Shown one piece after another: positions 16,628 to 25,838 of a stretch of 64,000 bases of DNA (the first letter of the stretch is position 1; each line of letters opens with the position of its first letter). Source of the stretch: Nitrospira sp. LK70 (lineage in GTDB: Bacteria; Nitrospirota; Nitrospiria; Nitrospirales; Nitrospiraceae); NCBI GenBank assembly GCA_011090425.1, contig PHGD01000001.1:1-64000 (forward strand), given 5' to 3'. A model generated the notes under the pieces. That model was given only the letters and a program-made list of their open reading frames with translations, had not been told where the DNA came from and did not search any database. Both the position numbers and the translations under genes were made by a program.

Positions 16628-17137
16628 GTGAAATTGGACAGCTTTGAAGCCATTGTCCGTGCGCTCAACGAGGCCGGCGTACGTTATCTGATCGCCGGCG
16701 GGCTTGCGGTGAACGCTCATGGGTATCTGCGCTTCACCAAGGACGCCGACTTCGTTATCCAGCTCGTACCGGACAATATCGCTCGAACCTTTGCTGCCCT
16801 GAAGGCCCTAGGCTATAAACCCCTGGCGCCGGTCACCGCCGAACAATTCGCCGATTGGGCCACGCGCGAAAGCTGGATACGCGACAAGAACATGCAGGTA
16901 CTTCAACTTTGGAGCGACAGCCACCGTGAGACATCCATCGATATTTTCGTGCAAGAGCCCTTCCCGTTTGATGAGGAATATCGCAAGGCACTGATCAAAC
17001 CCCTGTATGGGACCATCGAAGTTCGGTTTGTCAGTATCCCCACGCTGATCAAGATGAAAGAAGCGGCGGGCAGAGAACAAGACAGGATCGATATCGAACA
17101 CCTGCGCATGAGGCTGGAAGACGATGCAACAACATGA
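16628..17137 (+). CDS. Nucleotidyltransferase of the DUF6036/AbiEii type
   Basis: A protein of about 169 residues carrying the nucleotidyltransferase core YLIAGGLAVNAHGYLRFTKDADFVI (GG, then D-x-D) and a later ETSIDIFVQEPFPF with the third acid. The C-terminus (IPTLIKMKEAAGREQDRIDIEHL) is typical of this group, in which the conserved K-x-x-A-GR-x-KD-x-x-DI stretch completes the fold. I use GTG 16628, with GGAAAGAAG upstream; a TTG at 16610 is possible. It overlaps the next small gene by 14 bases, forming a two-gene module. Confidence 0.8.
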   Translation: MKLDSFEAIVRALNEAGVRYLIAGGLAVNAHGYLRFTKDADFVIQLVPDNIARTFAALKALGYKPLAPVTAEQFADWATRESWIRDKNMQVLQLWSDSHRETSIDIFVQEPFPFDEEYRKALIKPLYGTIEVRFVSIPTLIKMKEAAGREQDRIDIEHLRMRLEDDATT

Positions 17138-17378
17138 CGCACAACCAACAGAGTTCGACTGGCGCCTGACCAGCTTCGAAGGCGCGCGCCGTGAGCAACT
17201 GCGCCGCTGGGCGCAATTGCCGTTGGAACATATCATACTGGCCATCGAGGAAATGCAGGATATCGCTCGGCTGTTGGGCATGACGCCTGCCAGTGAGTAC
17301 GGGGAATCCATGCGTAGTTCCAGTGTCACAGAGCCGTCGAGAGGACCTGGGAAGAGCGGCGCCGATCAAGACGGGTGA
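17124..17378 (+). CDS. Small partner protein downstream of a nucleotidyltransferase
   Basis: An 84-residue protein with a helical core (EFDWRLTSFEGARREQLRRWAQ, then LEHIILAIEEMQDIARLLG). It overlaps the nucleotidyltransferase gene by 14 bases and is its likely antitoxin or partner. The C-terminal 25 residues are polar and irregular and may have been added by a rearrangement. No family is recognised by name. Confidence 0.6.
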   Translation: MQQHDAQPTEFDWRLTSFEGARREQLRRWAQLPLEHIILAIEEMQDIARLLGMTPASEYGESMRSSSVTEPSRGPGKSGADQDG

Positions 17379-17413
17379 GCGGCGGTTGATGGCTTGGCTC
17401 ACGGTAGCAAGAT

Positions 17414-17655
17414 GATCCTGCTCCAATCCGTTCCAGGCTCGCTTCGCCTACGAGCCGCGGTTATTTCAACCTTCTCTCCCTGGGAAAGGGAAGGGTGAGG
17501 GGAACGGGAGTGGCGAGGGGCTCTTGGTGCATGTGCCGACGGGGATGGGGAAAACCGTGATGGCCATGTTGGGTGACTCTGGCGAAGAAGAAGCCGTATG
17601 GAAATTGGTAGCGAGAGCCGCGACGTTGGGTAAGCGAAATGAGAACGCGCGTTAA
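17414..17655 (+). pseudogene. Fragment of a Cas3-like SF2 helicase (Q motif and Walker A)
   Basis: One frame without a start codon reads NPFQARFAYEP near 17426, then LLVHVPTGMGKTVMAMLG near 17520, the Q motif and Walker A of an SF2 helicase of the Cas3 kind. The Gly/Lys-rich stretch between them looks like inserted low-complexity sequence. After Walker A the frame runs on without helicase motifs to a stop at 17655. No DEAH box is present. Confidence 0.5.
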
Positions 17656-17686
17656 AAGAAGACCGCGAGCGAAGCAATCGAATCGC

Positions 17687-17809
17687 TTTCTGGCCCATGT
17701 GCGCCGGAGCGACGACGGGTCGTTTGCGATTCATGATCTTGAAGAGCATTTGCGCGCGGTGGGGGATTTAGTGGGGGAGTGTGCGTCGAACTGCGACTGT
17801 TCTGATTAA
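17687..17809 (+). pseudogene. Fragment resembling a Cas3 HD-domain N-terminus, copy B
   Basis: The frame reads FLAHVRRSDDGSFAIHDLEE, then HLRAVGDLVGECA, and stops at 17809, only 28 bases before cas5. It is closely related to the fragment at 15528. Its position directly ahead of cas5 is where cas3 stands in canonical type I-C operons, while the working cas3 of this locus lies between cas7 and cas4. Confidence 0.5.
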
Positions 17810-17837
17810 GAAGTGGCGGAGAACAAGAGGTGCAGGA

Positions 17838-18494
17838 ATGACAAGACGTTATGAAGTTAGTCTCGAAATTTCAGGCCCCACCGCTATGTGGACTAGGCCT
17901 GACACAGGAGATGCCCCGGTGAGTTATCCCGCACCAACCTATTCAGCGGTGAAAGGAATCTTTGAGTCCATTCTTTGGATACAGGCAGTCGAAATCGTAC
18001 CGGTCAAGGTCGAGATTTGTTCTCCCATAGTCTTCCATACCTACGTCACGAATTATGGTGGACCGCTTCGAAAAAGCAGGATCATGAAAAAGGGCAGTAG
18101 TTATCAGCTATTGGCGACGGTATTGGTGAATGTATGCTATCGCTTGCACGCTGAGGTCCAAGTGGTTATGCGGGCGGAGAGGCTATTGAGTGTCCGGACA
18201 AAAGCCTGGATAGCCAAAACGTCAAATCCCGCACATGCGTATCAAGAAATATTCGAGAGGCGGGTTGCGAATGGGCAATGCCACTCAATTCCCTGTCTCG
18301 GCTGGAAAGAATTTGTGCCTGACTATGTCGGCCTCTTCCGAAATTGCACGAGTGTTCAGCGAGATATTAACCTGGCGATTCCGAGCATGGCATCCACTGT
18401 GTTTCTGGCAGACAAGGCAGGAAGGATCACGACAACGTTCACGCCAAAAGCCAATGTCCAAGTTAGTGAAGGGGTTCTTCAGTATGCTCAATGA
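17838..18494 (+). CDS. cas5: Type I-C Cas5 (Cas5c/Cas5d), crRNA-processing subunit
   Basis: A 218-residue Cas5 beginning TRRYEVSLEISGPTAMW. The family signature VSYPAPTYSAVKGIFESILW (residues ~31-50) and the NYGGPLRKS motif place it in the type I-C group, where Cas5 replaces Cas6: it cuts the repeat hairpin of the precursor crRNA and then caps the 5' handle in Cascade. The ATG at 17838 follows GCAGGA; the earlier in-frame ATG would run through the Cas3 remnant. It overlaps cas8 by 11 bases and heads a seven-gene operon. Confidence 0.9.
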   Translation: MTRRYEVSLEISGPTAMWTRPDTGDAPVSYPAPTYSAVKGIFESILWIQAVEIVPVKVEICSPIVFHTYVTNYGGPLRKSRIMKKGSSYQLLATVLVNVCYRLHAEVQVVMRAERLLSVRTKAWIAKTSNPAHAYQEIFERRVANGQCHSIPCLGWKEFVPDYVGLFRNCTSVQRDINLAIPSMASTVFLADKAGRITTTFTPKANVQVSEGVLQYAQ

Positions 18495-20604
18495 ACTTTA
18501 CGAGGTTTCTACGGCCCTCACATCAGCAGGAGTCAAGACAGCCTCTTGGCACCGCCATTTCAAACCAAATCCTAAGCCAGGTCGGCAAAGCCCTGCATAC
18601 ATTGTCCAAATAGATAGCGACGGGAAGATCGCAGACGTACAAACTGTCTTTGATAGAGACCGTGTTGGCTCAATTCGGAAGTGGGAAGTTGAAAATGGGG
18701 TTTCCTTTCCCTCGTTCAATGTGGTGCCACTCTACAAGGTTGCCGGTCGAAAAGAGGAACGGGAGGAGATTCTCAAGTTCAGAAAGGAACTTCTCAGCGC
18801 AACGCCGCCCGACCCAGCCGTGAGACAAGAAAAGTTCAAAGACCTGGTCAACAGAGGGGAAAAGCTCTGGACGGGGAACAAGCTAGACAGGATCTCAAAG
18901 TGTCTGCAGGCGCTTCCTAAGCAAGTCGCAGGGCTTCTTGGAGCACCTCCAGACGATTACAAGGCCATTGCCGTGCTTATTCAACGCGTGAGCCAACTTG
19001 ACGCAGAAAAACTATTTGAGAAGTTGGCCGTATTTCTTCGTGCTGCCCTTCTTGAGAAGCCAGGTTCTGCAAAGGACTTCTTCGATCTGCTGTTCTTTTG
19101 CCCGAAGGACAACAAGACTAAGATGAAATCCATGAATCTGATTCTGGAGCTCGCCGACCAATCTGCGTTCAGCTATCCAGCCAATCATGAGCGCCTGCAA
19201 CGCTGGATGAATGAGCAGTTTTTAGTTCCGCAGGGAAGTGACTCGGGAGAACGTAGCAAGGATGCTTATGGCAAGTCTCTCGCGGGATGGGAGGAGACCT
19301 TCCCTGCCTGCAGGCTTTCCGTATTAGGCAATGTGATTCTGCGCGCGATGTCCAGTGAATCCCCGTGCCAACAGCGGTACGGATCTGTGGATGCACGATC
19401 CTACCCAGTTGGCAGCGAGGCTCGGAAGGCGATGAAGGCAGGACTCGAATGGTTGGCAGGGTCTGAACGGAAAGGACGAACCTGGTGTGAAGTTTCCGGA
19501 GGGAATCGCGGGAAGCCGACCATCCTGTTTGCGTATCCCTCAGCATTACGAGAGGACCCGCCCCATATTGCAGGGCTGTTTGCAAACTCTGGCGATGGAA
19601 AGGACCCAGATGGTTCGAAGTTTGCCGCATGCGCTGAGCGCCTCACGGTTGCTCTCCAAGGCATTGCGAATGAGGAAACGGAAACCGACATCAGAGTGTT
19701 CGTCCTGGAGAAAGCTGATAAAGCGAGAACGAAAGTAATCTGCCACTGCCGGTACCATGCTAGACGCCTCATTCAAGCTGCACAAGAGTGGCAAAGCGTG
19801 AGTCAGAATGCCCCTGAAATACGTGTTCGTCGGTTTGGTGCAACAACAGATTCTTCACCGGTCTGGGAAAAACCTTTAATTCCCTTTCCCATCGAGGTGG
19901 TTTGGTGCCTCAACACTGTCTGGGCGTGCCAAGGCACGCGTGCCGAGGAAGCCCGCAGGTTTCCAGTCGAAGACGGTCTGAACCTTCTCTTAGATAGTGG
20001 GCCGCGCCAGCAAGCGTTAGCGGGTCTGGCGCTGGAAACTTTGTCCCGCAATGCTGTTTCGTTGTTGCTAGCGATGGGGCAGGCTCATCACCAAAGTATT
20101 GTCCACTGCCTATCGAACAAGTTTAGGAAGTATGAGAAGCAGGTACTGTTGATTCCCAGCATTCTCGGCTTGCTACTAGGTAAAGCTGGATCAATGAAAG
20201 GAGTCTTTATGCATCAGCCTCATTTTCTCGTTGGTCGGTTGCTAAGCCTGGCTGACCGGCTCCACGAACAGTATTGTCAAAAAGTTCGAAAAGGTTCTGT
20301 ACCGCCGCAATTGGTCGGCAATGCGTTGATGGCTGCTGCACTAGAGCAGCCGACTCAGGCATTGGCCATGTTGAGCCAACGGATTCTCCCTTACCAAGCC
20401 TGGGCTAAGTCCTCGCAGGGGGAGGAATCCAGACTGGCTAAGTTTTTCTTGGCTGAAATGGGGCGGCTGTGTCACGACCTTGTTGCTCAGCCGTTGCCCG
20501 AAACATGTGATGGCAAGGCAAAGGCTGAGATGCTGCTGGGGTATCTGGCGTGGACAGAGAAGAGTGAGAAAGTCGGAGAAGTTCAACAAAATAAAGTGGC
20601 GTGA
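18484..20604 (+). CDS. cas8c: Type I-C Cas8 (Csd1-like large subunit)
   Basis: A 706-residue protein starting MLNELYEVSTALTSAGVKTA, in the cas8 position between cas5 and cas7. Segments such as GSVDARSYPVGSEARKAMKAG and the TEFFVLEK-like VFVLEKADKARTK region fit the Csd1-type large subunit, which recognises the PAM and recruits Cas3. The internal ATG 18484 is used because it overlaps the cas5 end, while the longer frame from 18235 lies inside cas5. Similarity to the classical Csd1 is distant, so the name rests largely on position and size. A four-residue-rich Cys pattern is absent. Confidence 0.82.
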   Translation: MLNELYEVSTALTSAGVKTASWHRHFKPNPKPGRQSPAYIVQIDSDGKIADVQTVFDRDRVGSIRKWEVENGVSFPSFNVVPLYKVAGRKEEREEILKFRKELLSATPPDPAVRQEKFKDLVNRGEKLWTGNKLDRISKCLQALPKQVAGLLGAPPDDYKAIAVLIQRVSQLDAEKLFEKLAVFLRAALLEKPGSAKDFFDLLFFCPKDNKTKMKSMNLILELADQSAFSYPANHERLQRWMNEQFLVPQGSDSGERSKDAYGKSLAGWEETFPACRLSVLGNVILRAMSSESPCQQRYGSVDARSYPVGSEARKAMKAGLEWLAGSERKGRTWCEVSGGNRGKPTILFAYPSALREDPPHIAGLFANSGDGKDPDGSKFAACAERLTVALQGIANEETETDIRVFVLEKADKARTKVICHCRYHARRLIQAAQEWQSVSQNAPEIRVRRFGATTDSSPVWEKPLIPFPIEVVWCLNTVWACQGTRAEEARRFPVEDGLNLLLDSGPRQQALAGLALETLSRNAVSLLLAMGQAHHQSIVHCLSNKFRKYEKQVLLIPSILGLLLGKAGSMKGVFMHQPHFLVGRLLSLADRLHEQYCQKVRKGSVPPQLVGNALMAAALEQPTQALAMLSQRILPYQAWAKSSQGEESRLAKFFLAEMGRLCHDLVAQPLPETCDGKAKAEMLLGYLAWTEKSEKVGEVQQNKVA

Positions 20605-20621
20605 TGTGAAGGGGGGTACAG

Positions 20622-21476
20622 ATGGCGAACAACGACACTATTATGCGAGCAACCGGCTTACTGATTATTGAGGTACGGGATTCCAATCCGAACGGTGATC
20701 CCGATCGGGAAAGTGATCCCCGCCAAAGGCCAGACGGCAAAGGAGAGATTTCGCCCGTATCCTTCAAGCGGAAGCTCAGGGATCTTGTAGAGGACAAAAC
20801 CGGACAGGTGTGGCAAACGCTGGGAAAGGAATTGAAGGCTGACCAATTTGTAATCCTGGAATCGCGTGGTCGAAAGCGAGATGAAATCAAGAAGGAGCTT
20901 CAGGGAGATGGGCAAGCGTTTAAGACCAAGTATTGGGACGGACGGGTATTTGGCAATACATTCCTAGAAGAAGACGCTTCAACCACGGTCAAAACCGGGG
21001 TGGTGCAATTTGGGTTGGGACTCTCTCTTGCTCCAATTGATATCCGGAGGCTGACCAATACCAATAAGGCTGGGGTGGAAGAAGGCAAGGATCGTGGAAT
21101 GGCTCCCATGGGGTATCGGGTTGTCCACCACGGGGTTTATTGCATGCCCTTCTTCGTCAACCCAAGCATGGCGCACAAGACGGGCTGCACCAAACAAGAC
21201 ATTGATCTGCTGCTGAAACTGATTCCTCTCGCTTACACGCATACTCGCTCCTATGTCAGGCCGATGGTTGAGATTCGGCACGCCTGGTACGTCGAACATA
21301 AGTCCCCGTTGGGGTCCTGCTCCGACTTCGCTTTGATCGATGTGCTCACGCCCAAAAAGAAAGGTGATTCTAACAAGCCATCGGAACAATGGCAGGACTA
21401 CGACGTGCCGTCAGGCCTTCCTGGCGAACTTCAGGGCAAAATTGCATCGATCCGAGACTTGATGACTGAGCCATGA
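20622..21476 (+). CDS. cas7: Type I-C Cas7 (Csd2-like backbone subunit)
   Basis: A 284-residue Cas7 of the Csd2/Csh2 group. The N-terminus (RATGLLIIEVRDSNPNGDPD) and the following FKRKLRDLVED are standard; the central YWDGRVFGNTFLEE and GLGLSLAPIDIRRLTNTN are the RRM core that grips crRNA. Several copies form the helical filament of Cascade around the spacer. The ATG is preceded by GGGGGG at good spacing. It ends in an ATGA overlap with cas3. Confidence 0.92.
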   Translation: MANNDTIMRATGLLIIEVRDSNPNGDPDRESDPRQRPDGKGEISPVSFKRKLRDLVEDKTGQVWQTLGKELKADQFVILESRGRKRDEIKKELQGDGQAFKTKYWDGRVFGNTFLEEDASTTVKTGVVQFGLGLSLAPIDIRRLTNTNKAGVEEGKDRGMAPMGYRVVHHGVYCMPFFVNPSMAHKTGCTKQDIDLLLKLIPLAYTHTRSYVRPMVEIRHAWYVEHKSPLGSCSDFALIDVLTPKKKGDSNKPSEQWQDYDVPSGLPGELQGKIASIRDLMTEP

Positions 21477-23671
21477 GTTTTTGGGCGCACAGTCCGAAGC
21501 TGGAGTGTGGAATTCCTGCTCAAACGTATTCCGAGCACATTGAGAATGTGCGCCGTAATGCGGTGAAGCATGCGCAAGCGGCAGGTGCGTACTCAGCTCA
21601 ATATGGTGTCGCTCTTCAGGAAGGAGCAGGCTTGGCGGCCGAATATCACGACCTGGGTAAGCTCGATCCGGACAACCAAGCAATTTTGGCCTGCGAAGCA
21701 GGCAAACTGCCGATCAATCATGTGGACGCAGGTACGGCCTATCTCCTTCAAGATAAGACAACTCTTAATACCTTCGCAGGTTTGCTTGTCTATGCTCATC
21801 ATCGAGGATTGCCTGGGATTCCGTCGGAGCGGGCCAAAGGCATACGCTTTCTCAGGGATGAAAAGCTCTGGCGTCTGACCGAGGAACGTTTGGCTGATTA
21901 TGTAAAAGCACACCGTGCCATCGTGTCTCAGCGAAGCTTTCCATCTAGCGCCTCGAATTGGTCTGGCCTCTCTCCACAGGTAGCCCGGATGGCACTCTCA
22001 TGCCTCGTTGATGCTGATCATTCCGATACGGCGCGTCATTATGGATATCCCTTTCCATCTGTGATGTCTCCCCTGTACGAAACAGCGCTTGCTCGCCTTG
22101 CTGCTTTAGATGGCTATGTGAAAGCGCTTTCTTTTGACAAATCGGAACCGAGGACGCAACTCAGAGGTGAAATCTATCAGGCTTGCCGAGACGCATCCAC
22201 CGCTCTATCCATATACGCCTGTGATAGCCCCGTTGGGACTGGAAAGACAACGGCGGTCATGGCGCATCTTCTCAAGGCCGTCGCTGCGAAGCACCTGCGC
22301 CGGATTTTTGTTGTTCTCCCATTTACCAATATCATTGATCAGTCAGTTGACATATATCGTCGATCTATTGCGCTACCTGGCGAGAATCCAATCGATGTTG
22401 TGGCCGCTCACCATCATCGTGTCGAGTTTGAAGACTGGCGATCGCGCCAACACTCATTTCTCTGGCACGCACCAATTGTGGTGACGACAGCCGTTCAATT
22501 CTTTGAGACGTTGGCAAGTAATCAAACTTCAGCTTTGCGGAAGTTGCATCAGGTTGCAGGTAGCGCGATCTACATAGATGAGGCCCATGCAGCATTACCC
22601 TCTTATTTATGGCCCCAAGGTTGGAGGTGGCTCAAAGAGTTGGTTCGAGATTGGAGCTGCCATGTCGTGATGGGATCCGGTTCTTTGACGCGATTTTGGG
22701 AATTGGAGGACTTTGCAGACCCTCCTGAGAAGCTGTCTGAGTTAGTCCCAGAGTCGTTGCGGAGTACGGCTGCATCTGCGGAAACCAGCCGTATCCACTA
22801 CCTATCGAAAGATCAACCGATGAACTTGGACGAACTCATTTCCTGGATTCACAAGCATCCAGGTCCAAGGTTATTAATCTTGAACACAGTACAGTCTACG
22901 GCTATGGTCGCCAACGCTATCCATAATCGGCATGGACGGCAGTGTGTTGAGCATCTTTCAACATCGCTCTCCCCTTTTCACCGAAAGCGCGTACTGGAAA
23001 GGATCAAAACGCGGTTGGAGGATAAACAAGATGTAGATTGGACTCTCGTTGCCACCTCTTGCGTGGAGGCAGGCATGGACTTTTCTTTCCGTACCTGCTT
23101 GAGAGAACGGTGCGGACTTATTAGCCTCATCCAAACTGCTGGGAGGGGGAACCGTTCCGGAGAGTACGGACAAATCGAGATCTGGGACTTTCAGCTGGTT
23201 CATAGCGAACTTCTTCCAGATCACCCTTCATTCAAGACGTCAGCCAAAGTCCTCCTGGAATTGTTCCACGAAGGTAAAGTCGCCGCTAGCTATAGCAGGG
23301 AGGCATTACGTCGCGAGATTCGACAGGAAGGAATGAAAGAAGAAGCCGCTCAAATTATCCGAGCAGAGCAGAATCAAGAGTTTCCAATCGTGGAGGAGAG
23401 ATTTAAGGTTATCGACACGGCAACCGTGACGGTGGTGGTCGACGAGAGTGTGAAAAGGCAGTTAGAAGAAGGCAATTCGGTGGCTAGGGAGGAACTCCAG
23501 CTGCACAGCGTTCAGATATGGGGTTATAGGACACAGGAATGGGGTCTTGTGGAGTCTCGACGGTATCCCGGCTTACTTTTATGGAATATGGGCTACGATG
23601 ACTTCCTCGGTTACATGAAAGGTGTGTTGGAACTCAATGAGTTTAAAATGGGAAATATCCGGCCGATTTGA
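21473..23671 (+). CDS. cas3: Cas3 HD nuclease-helicase
   Basis: A 732-residue Cas3 with HD domain first (FWAHSP at the start, EYHDLGKLDPDNQ around residue 60, YAHHRGLPG around 105) and then an SF2 helicase: Walker A SPVGTGKTTAVM (~250), DEAH box YIDEAHAALP (~370), motif III MGSGSLTRFW and motif VI IQTAGRGNRSG (~550). Cas3 unwinds and degrades DNA marked by Cascade. All key residues are present, so it should be active. It lies between cas7 and cas4 and not at the head of the operon as in the classical I-C order. It overlaps cas7 (ATGA). Confidence 0.93.
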   Translation: MSFWAHSPKLECGIPAQTYSEHIENVRRNAVKHAQAAGAYSAQYGVALQEGAGLAAEYHDLGKLDPDNQAILACEAGKLPINHVDAGTAYLLQDKTTLNTFAGLLVYAHHRGLPGIPSERAKGIRFLRDEKLWRLTEERLADYVKAHRAIVSQRSFPSSASNWSGLSPQVARMALSCLVDADHSDTARHYGYPFPSVMSPLYETALARLAALDGYVKALSFDKSEPRTQLRGEIYQACRDASTALSIYACDSPVGTGKTTAVMAHLLKAVAAKHLRRIFVVLPFTNIIDQSVDIYRRSIALPGENPIDVVAAHHHRVEFEDWRSRQHSFLWHAPIVVTTAVQFFETLASNQTSALRKLHQVAGSAIYIDEAHAALPSYLWPQGWRWLKELVRDWSCHVVMGSGSLTRFWELEDFADPPEKLSELVPESLRSTAASAETSRIHYLSKDQPMNLDELISWIHKHPGPRLLILNTVQSTAMVANAIHNRHGRQCVEHLSTSLSPFHRKRVLERIKTRLEDKQDVDWTLVATSCVEAGMDFSFRTCLRERCGLISLIQTAGRGNRSGEYGQIEIWDFQLVHSELLPDHPSFKTSAKVLLELFHEGKVAASYSREALRREIRQEGMKEEAAQIIRAEQNQEFPIVEERFKVIDTATVTVVVDESVKRQLEEGNSVAREELQLHSVQIWGYRTQEWGLVESRRYPGLLLWNMGYDDFLGYMKGVLELNEFKMGNIRPI

Positions 23672-23678
23672 GGACGTG

Positions 23679-24320
23679 ATGATGTCCGAGGCTCGAAAGG
23701 ATGCAGACGATCTGATTCCGATTTCGGCTCTAAACCATTTCTCGTACTGCCCACGGCGATATGCATTGATTCATATAGAGCAAACGTATGACGAGAACAT
23801 TTACACGATGCGCGGCCACCATCTGCACGAGCGCACCGATCAGCCGACGGAAAGTGGGTGGGAAGAGGGAATGCGAGTAGAGCGGGCGTTGCCTTTGTGG
23901 TCCAAACGCCTCGGTCTCATTGGAAAGGCAGATGTCGTCGAGTTTCACGGAGACACACCCTATCCCGTCGAGTATAAGTCAGGACGCAATCGCCGATTCG
24001 AGAATGACGACCTCCAAGTCTGTGCGCAGGCGATGTGTTTGGAGGAAATGACGGGGAAAGAGGTGCCGCGTGGGGCGATCTACCATCACAGTTCTCGGCG
24101 ACGGCGCGAGGTAAGTTTTACTCCGGAAATGCGTCAGCGAGTCGAAGAAGCGATCAAGGGAATTCGACAGATGCTCGGGAGCTGCACGCTGCCGCCTCCG
24201 GTGAATGATCGTCGCTGTGAGCACTGCTCCTTGAAGGAGTCCTGCATGCCGTCGGTGATCGGTGAGCAAGAACGGGCGCGAGTCCTTGTGCGCGGACTGT
24301 TTGTGGCGAAGGAGTCCTGA
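23679..24320 (+). CDS. cas4: Cas4 adaptation exonuclease
   Basis: A 213-residue Cas4. The first Cys lies in FSYCPRRYALIH, and the C-terminal cluster CEHCSLKESC supplies three more, giving the four ligands for a 4Fe-4S cluster. The RecB-type nuclease core is GKADVVEFHGDTPYPVEYKSG (D ... E-x-K). Cas4 trims prespacers and fixes PAM choice with Cas1-Cas2. Start at ATG 23679 (MMSEARKD), six to nine bases after GAGG; the longer frame lies inside cas3. The genes overlap very little or not at all and are co-directional. Confidence 0.92.
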   Translation: MMSEARKDADDLIPISALNHFSYCPRRYALIHIEQTYDENIYTMRGHHLHERTDQPTESGWEEGMRVERALPLWSKRLGLIGKADVVEFHGDTPYPVEYKSGRNRRFENDDLQVCAQAMCLEEMTGKEVPRGAIYHHSSRRRREVSFTPEMRQRVEEAIKGIRQMLGSCTLPPPVNDRRCEHCSLKESCMPSVIGEQERARVLVRGLFVAKES

Positions 24321-24328
24321 AGACCGCC

Positions 24329-25360
24329 ATGCAGCAATTGTTGAATACGCTCTATATCACGACGGAAGGCGCCTATCTCCGTGTGGATCATGACACGTTG
24401 AAGATTGAGGTCGAGAGAGAAACTAAGTTGCAAGTGCCGTTGCACCACATCGGCGGGGTGGTGTGTTTTGGAGATGTCATGATCAGTCCGGCGGCGATGG
24501 CCCGTTGCGCGGAGGATGGGCGGTTCGTGGTGCTGCTGGATCGGAACGGGCGGTTCAAAGCGCGGGTGGAAGGGCCGGTCAGCGGCAATGTGCTGCTGCG
24601 ATGCGCGCAGCATGCCGCAATGAGTAATTCGGCGCAGACACTCGCCATTGCGCGGAACATCGTCGCCGGCAAGATTCAGAATACGCGGCAGGTGGTCTTA
24701 CGGGGAGCGAGGGAGGCTGATGACGCCGCCGATGCCACATCATTGAAGGCGACCGCCGAGGCGCTGGGCAACGCCTTGGGCAGGCTGCCCTTATGTGAAG
24801 ACTTGGAGGTTCTGCGAGGGATCGAGGGAGAGTCGGCCCGTGCGTACTTCGGCACGTTCGATCGCATGGTGAGGGAAGATCGGCCCACGTTTACGCTGGA
24901 CGGCCGAAATCGTCGCCCGCCCCGGGATCCGGTAAATGCGCTGTTGTCGTTTCTGTATGCGTTGTTGATGAATGATTGTGTGGCCGCTGTGGAGGGGGTG
25001 GGGCTCGATCCACAGATGGGGTTTCTCCATGCCTTGCGTCCTGGCCGGGCGGCATTGGCGCTCGATCTCATGGAAGAATTGCGCAGCGTGTTAGCCGATC
25101 GGCTTGTGCTCACGCTGATCAACCGGCGTCAGGTCGCCGCCAAACATTTTCAAGCTCGACCCGGGGGCGCCGTCCATCTGGAGGATGAGGCGCGTAAGGA
25201 TGTGATTGTCGCGTATCAGAAACGCAAACAGGAGGAAATCACCCACCCGGTGCTGGATCAGAAAATGCCGTTGGGACTGGTGCCGCACATCCAGGCTCGC
25301 TTGCTGGCGCGTGTGTTGCGCGGCGATCTGGAGTCCTATCCGCCCTATCTGCACCGGTAG
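24329..25360 (+). CDS. cas1: Cas1 integrase
   Basis: A 343-residue Cas1 of the type I-C group. It begins QQLLNTLYITTEGAYLRVDHDTL and has the catalytic region: Glu in VNALLSFLYALLMNDC..., His in GFLHALRPGRAALALDLMEELRS, and the following Asp. Integrates prespacers at the leader end of the array with Cas2. It ends nine bases before cas2. Base composition is higher in GC than that of cas8 and cas7, which might mean that the adaptation and interference halves have different origins. Confidence 0.95.
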   Translation: MQQLLNTLYITTEGAYLRVDHDTLKIEVERETKLQVPLHHIGGVVCFGDVMISPAAMARCAEDGRFVVLLDRNGRFKARVEGPVSGNVLLRCAQHAAMSNSAQTLAIARNIVAGKIQNTRQVVLRGAREADDAADATSLKATAEALGNALGRLPLCEDLEVLRGIEGESARAYFGTFDRMVREDRPTFTLDGRNRRPPRDPVNALLSFLYALLMNDCVAAVEGVGLDPQMGFLHALRPGRAALALDLMEELRSVLADRLVLTLINRRQVAAKHFQARPGGAVHLEDEARKDVIVAYQKRKQEEITHPVLDQKMPLGLVPHIQARLLARVLRGDLESYPPYLHR

Positions 25361-25369
25361 AGAAGACAG

Positions 25370-25660
25370 ATGAATATTCTCATCGCCTATGATGTCTCGA
25401 CGGAGACGGCGGCTGGTCGCAAGCGGCTTCGCAAGGTGGCGTTGGCTTGTCTGGACTTTGGGCAACGGGTGCAGAAATCCGTCTTTGAATGTTCGGTCAG
25501 TGAGATGCAGTACGAGGAGGTGATGCGGCGATTGCTGGAGATCATTGAGGAAAAAGAAGATAGTCTGCGAGTGTATCGCTTGATCGAGCCAAAGGAGAAA
25601 TATGTGCAGGTCTACGGGGTGAATACGGCGGTCGATTTCGAGGAGCCGTTGGTGTTGTGA
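25370..25660 (+). CDS. cas2: Cas2
   Basis: A 96-residue Cas2 with the ferredoxin-like fold and the N-terminal Asp in [40 protein letters not shown] is the second conserved strand-helix. It dimerises between two Cas1 dimers as the spacer-integration scaffold. It is the last cas gene; the array leader begins right after its stop. Confidence 0.95.
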   Translation: MNILIAYDVSTETAAGRKRLRKVALACLDFGQRVQKSVFECSVSEMQYEEVMRRLLEIIEEKEDSLRVYRLIEPKEKYVQVYGVNTAVDFEEPLVL

Positions 25661-25838
25661 GCGCGGACCAGGAGTGCTGATGAAAAGCTGGGAGGATCGC
25701 GATGACTCTAACTCATTGTCAGAACAAGAAAGATGGTGAGCGTGAAGGCAAAGTGGTTTCCCAACACACGAGTCTTTTTCCTGGTTCGCGCAGGAAATGC
25801 CCCAAGTCAGCGGTAGTAGAGGGTTTTCGAGTAGTACA
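25661..25838 (+). promoter_or_regulatory. CRISPR leader
   Basis: This 178-base stretch separates cas2 from the first repeat. It is less GC-rich than cas1 and contains no convincing gene. By position it should hold the array promoter and the integration-anchoring sequence. I cannot pick a -35/-10 pair with confidence. Confidence 0.65.

Noticed and set aside
18235-18483. Upstream extension of cas8
   Set aside because: It lies inside cas5 in another frame; the conserved Cas8 start is MLNELYEV at 18484.
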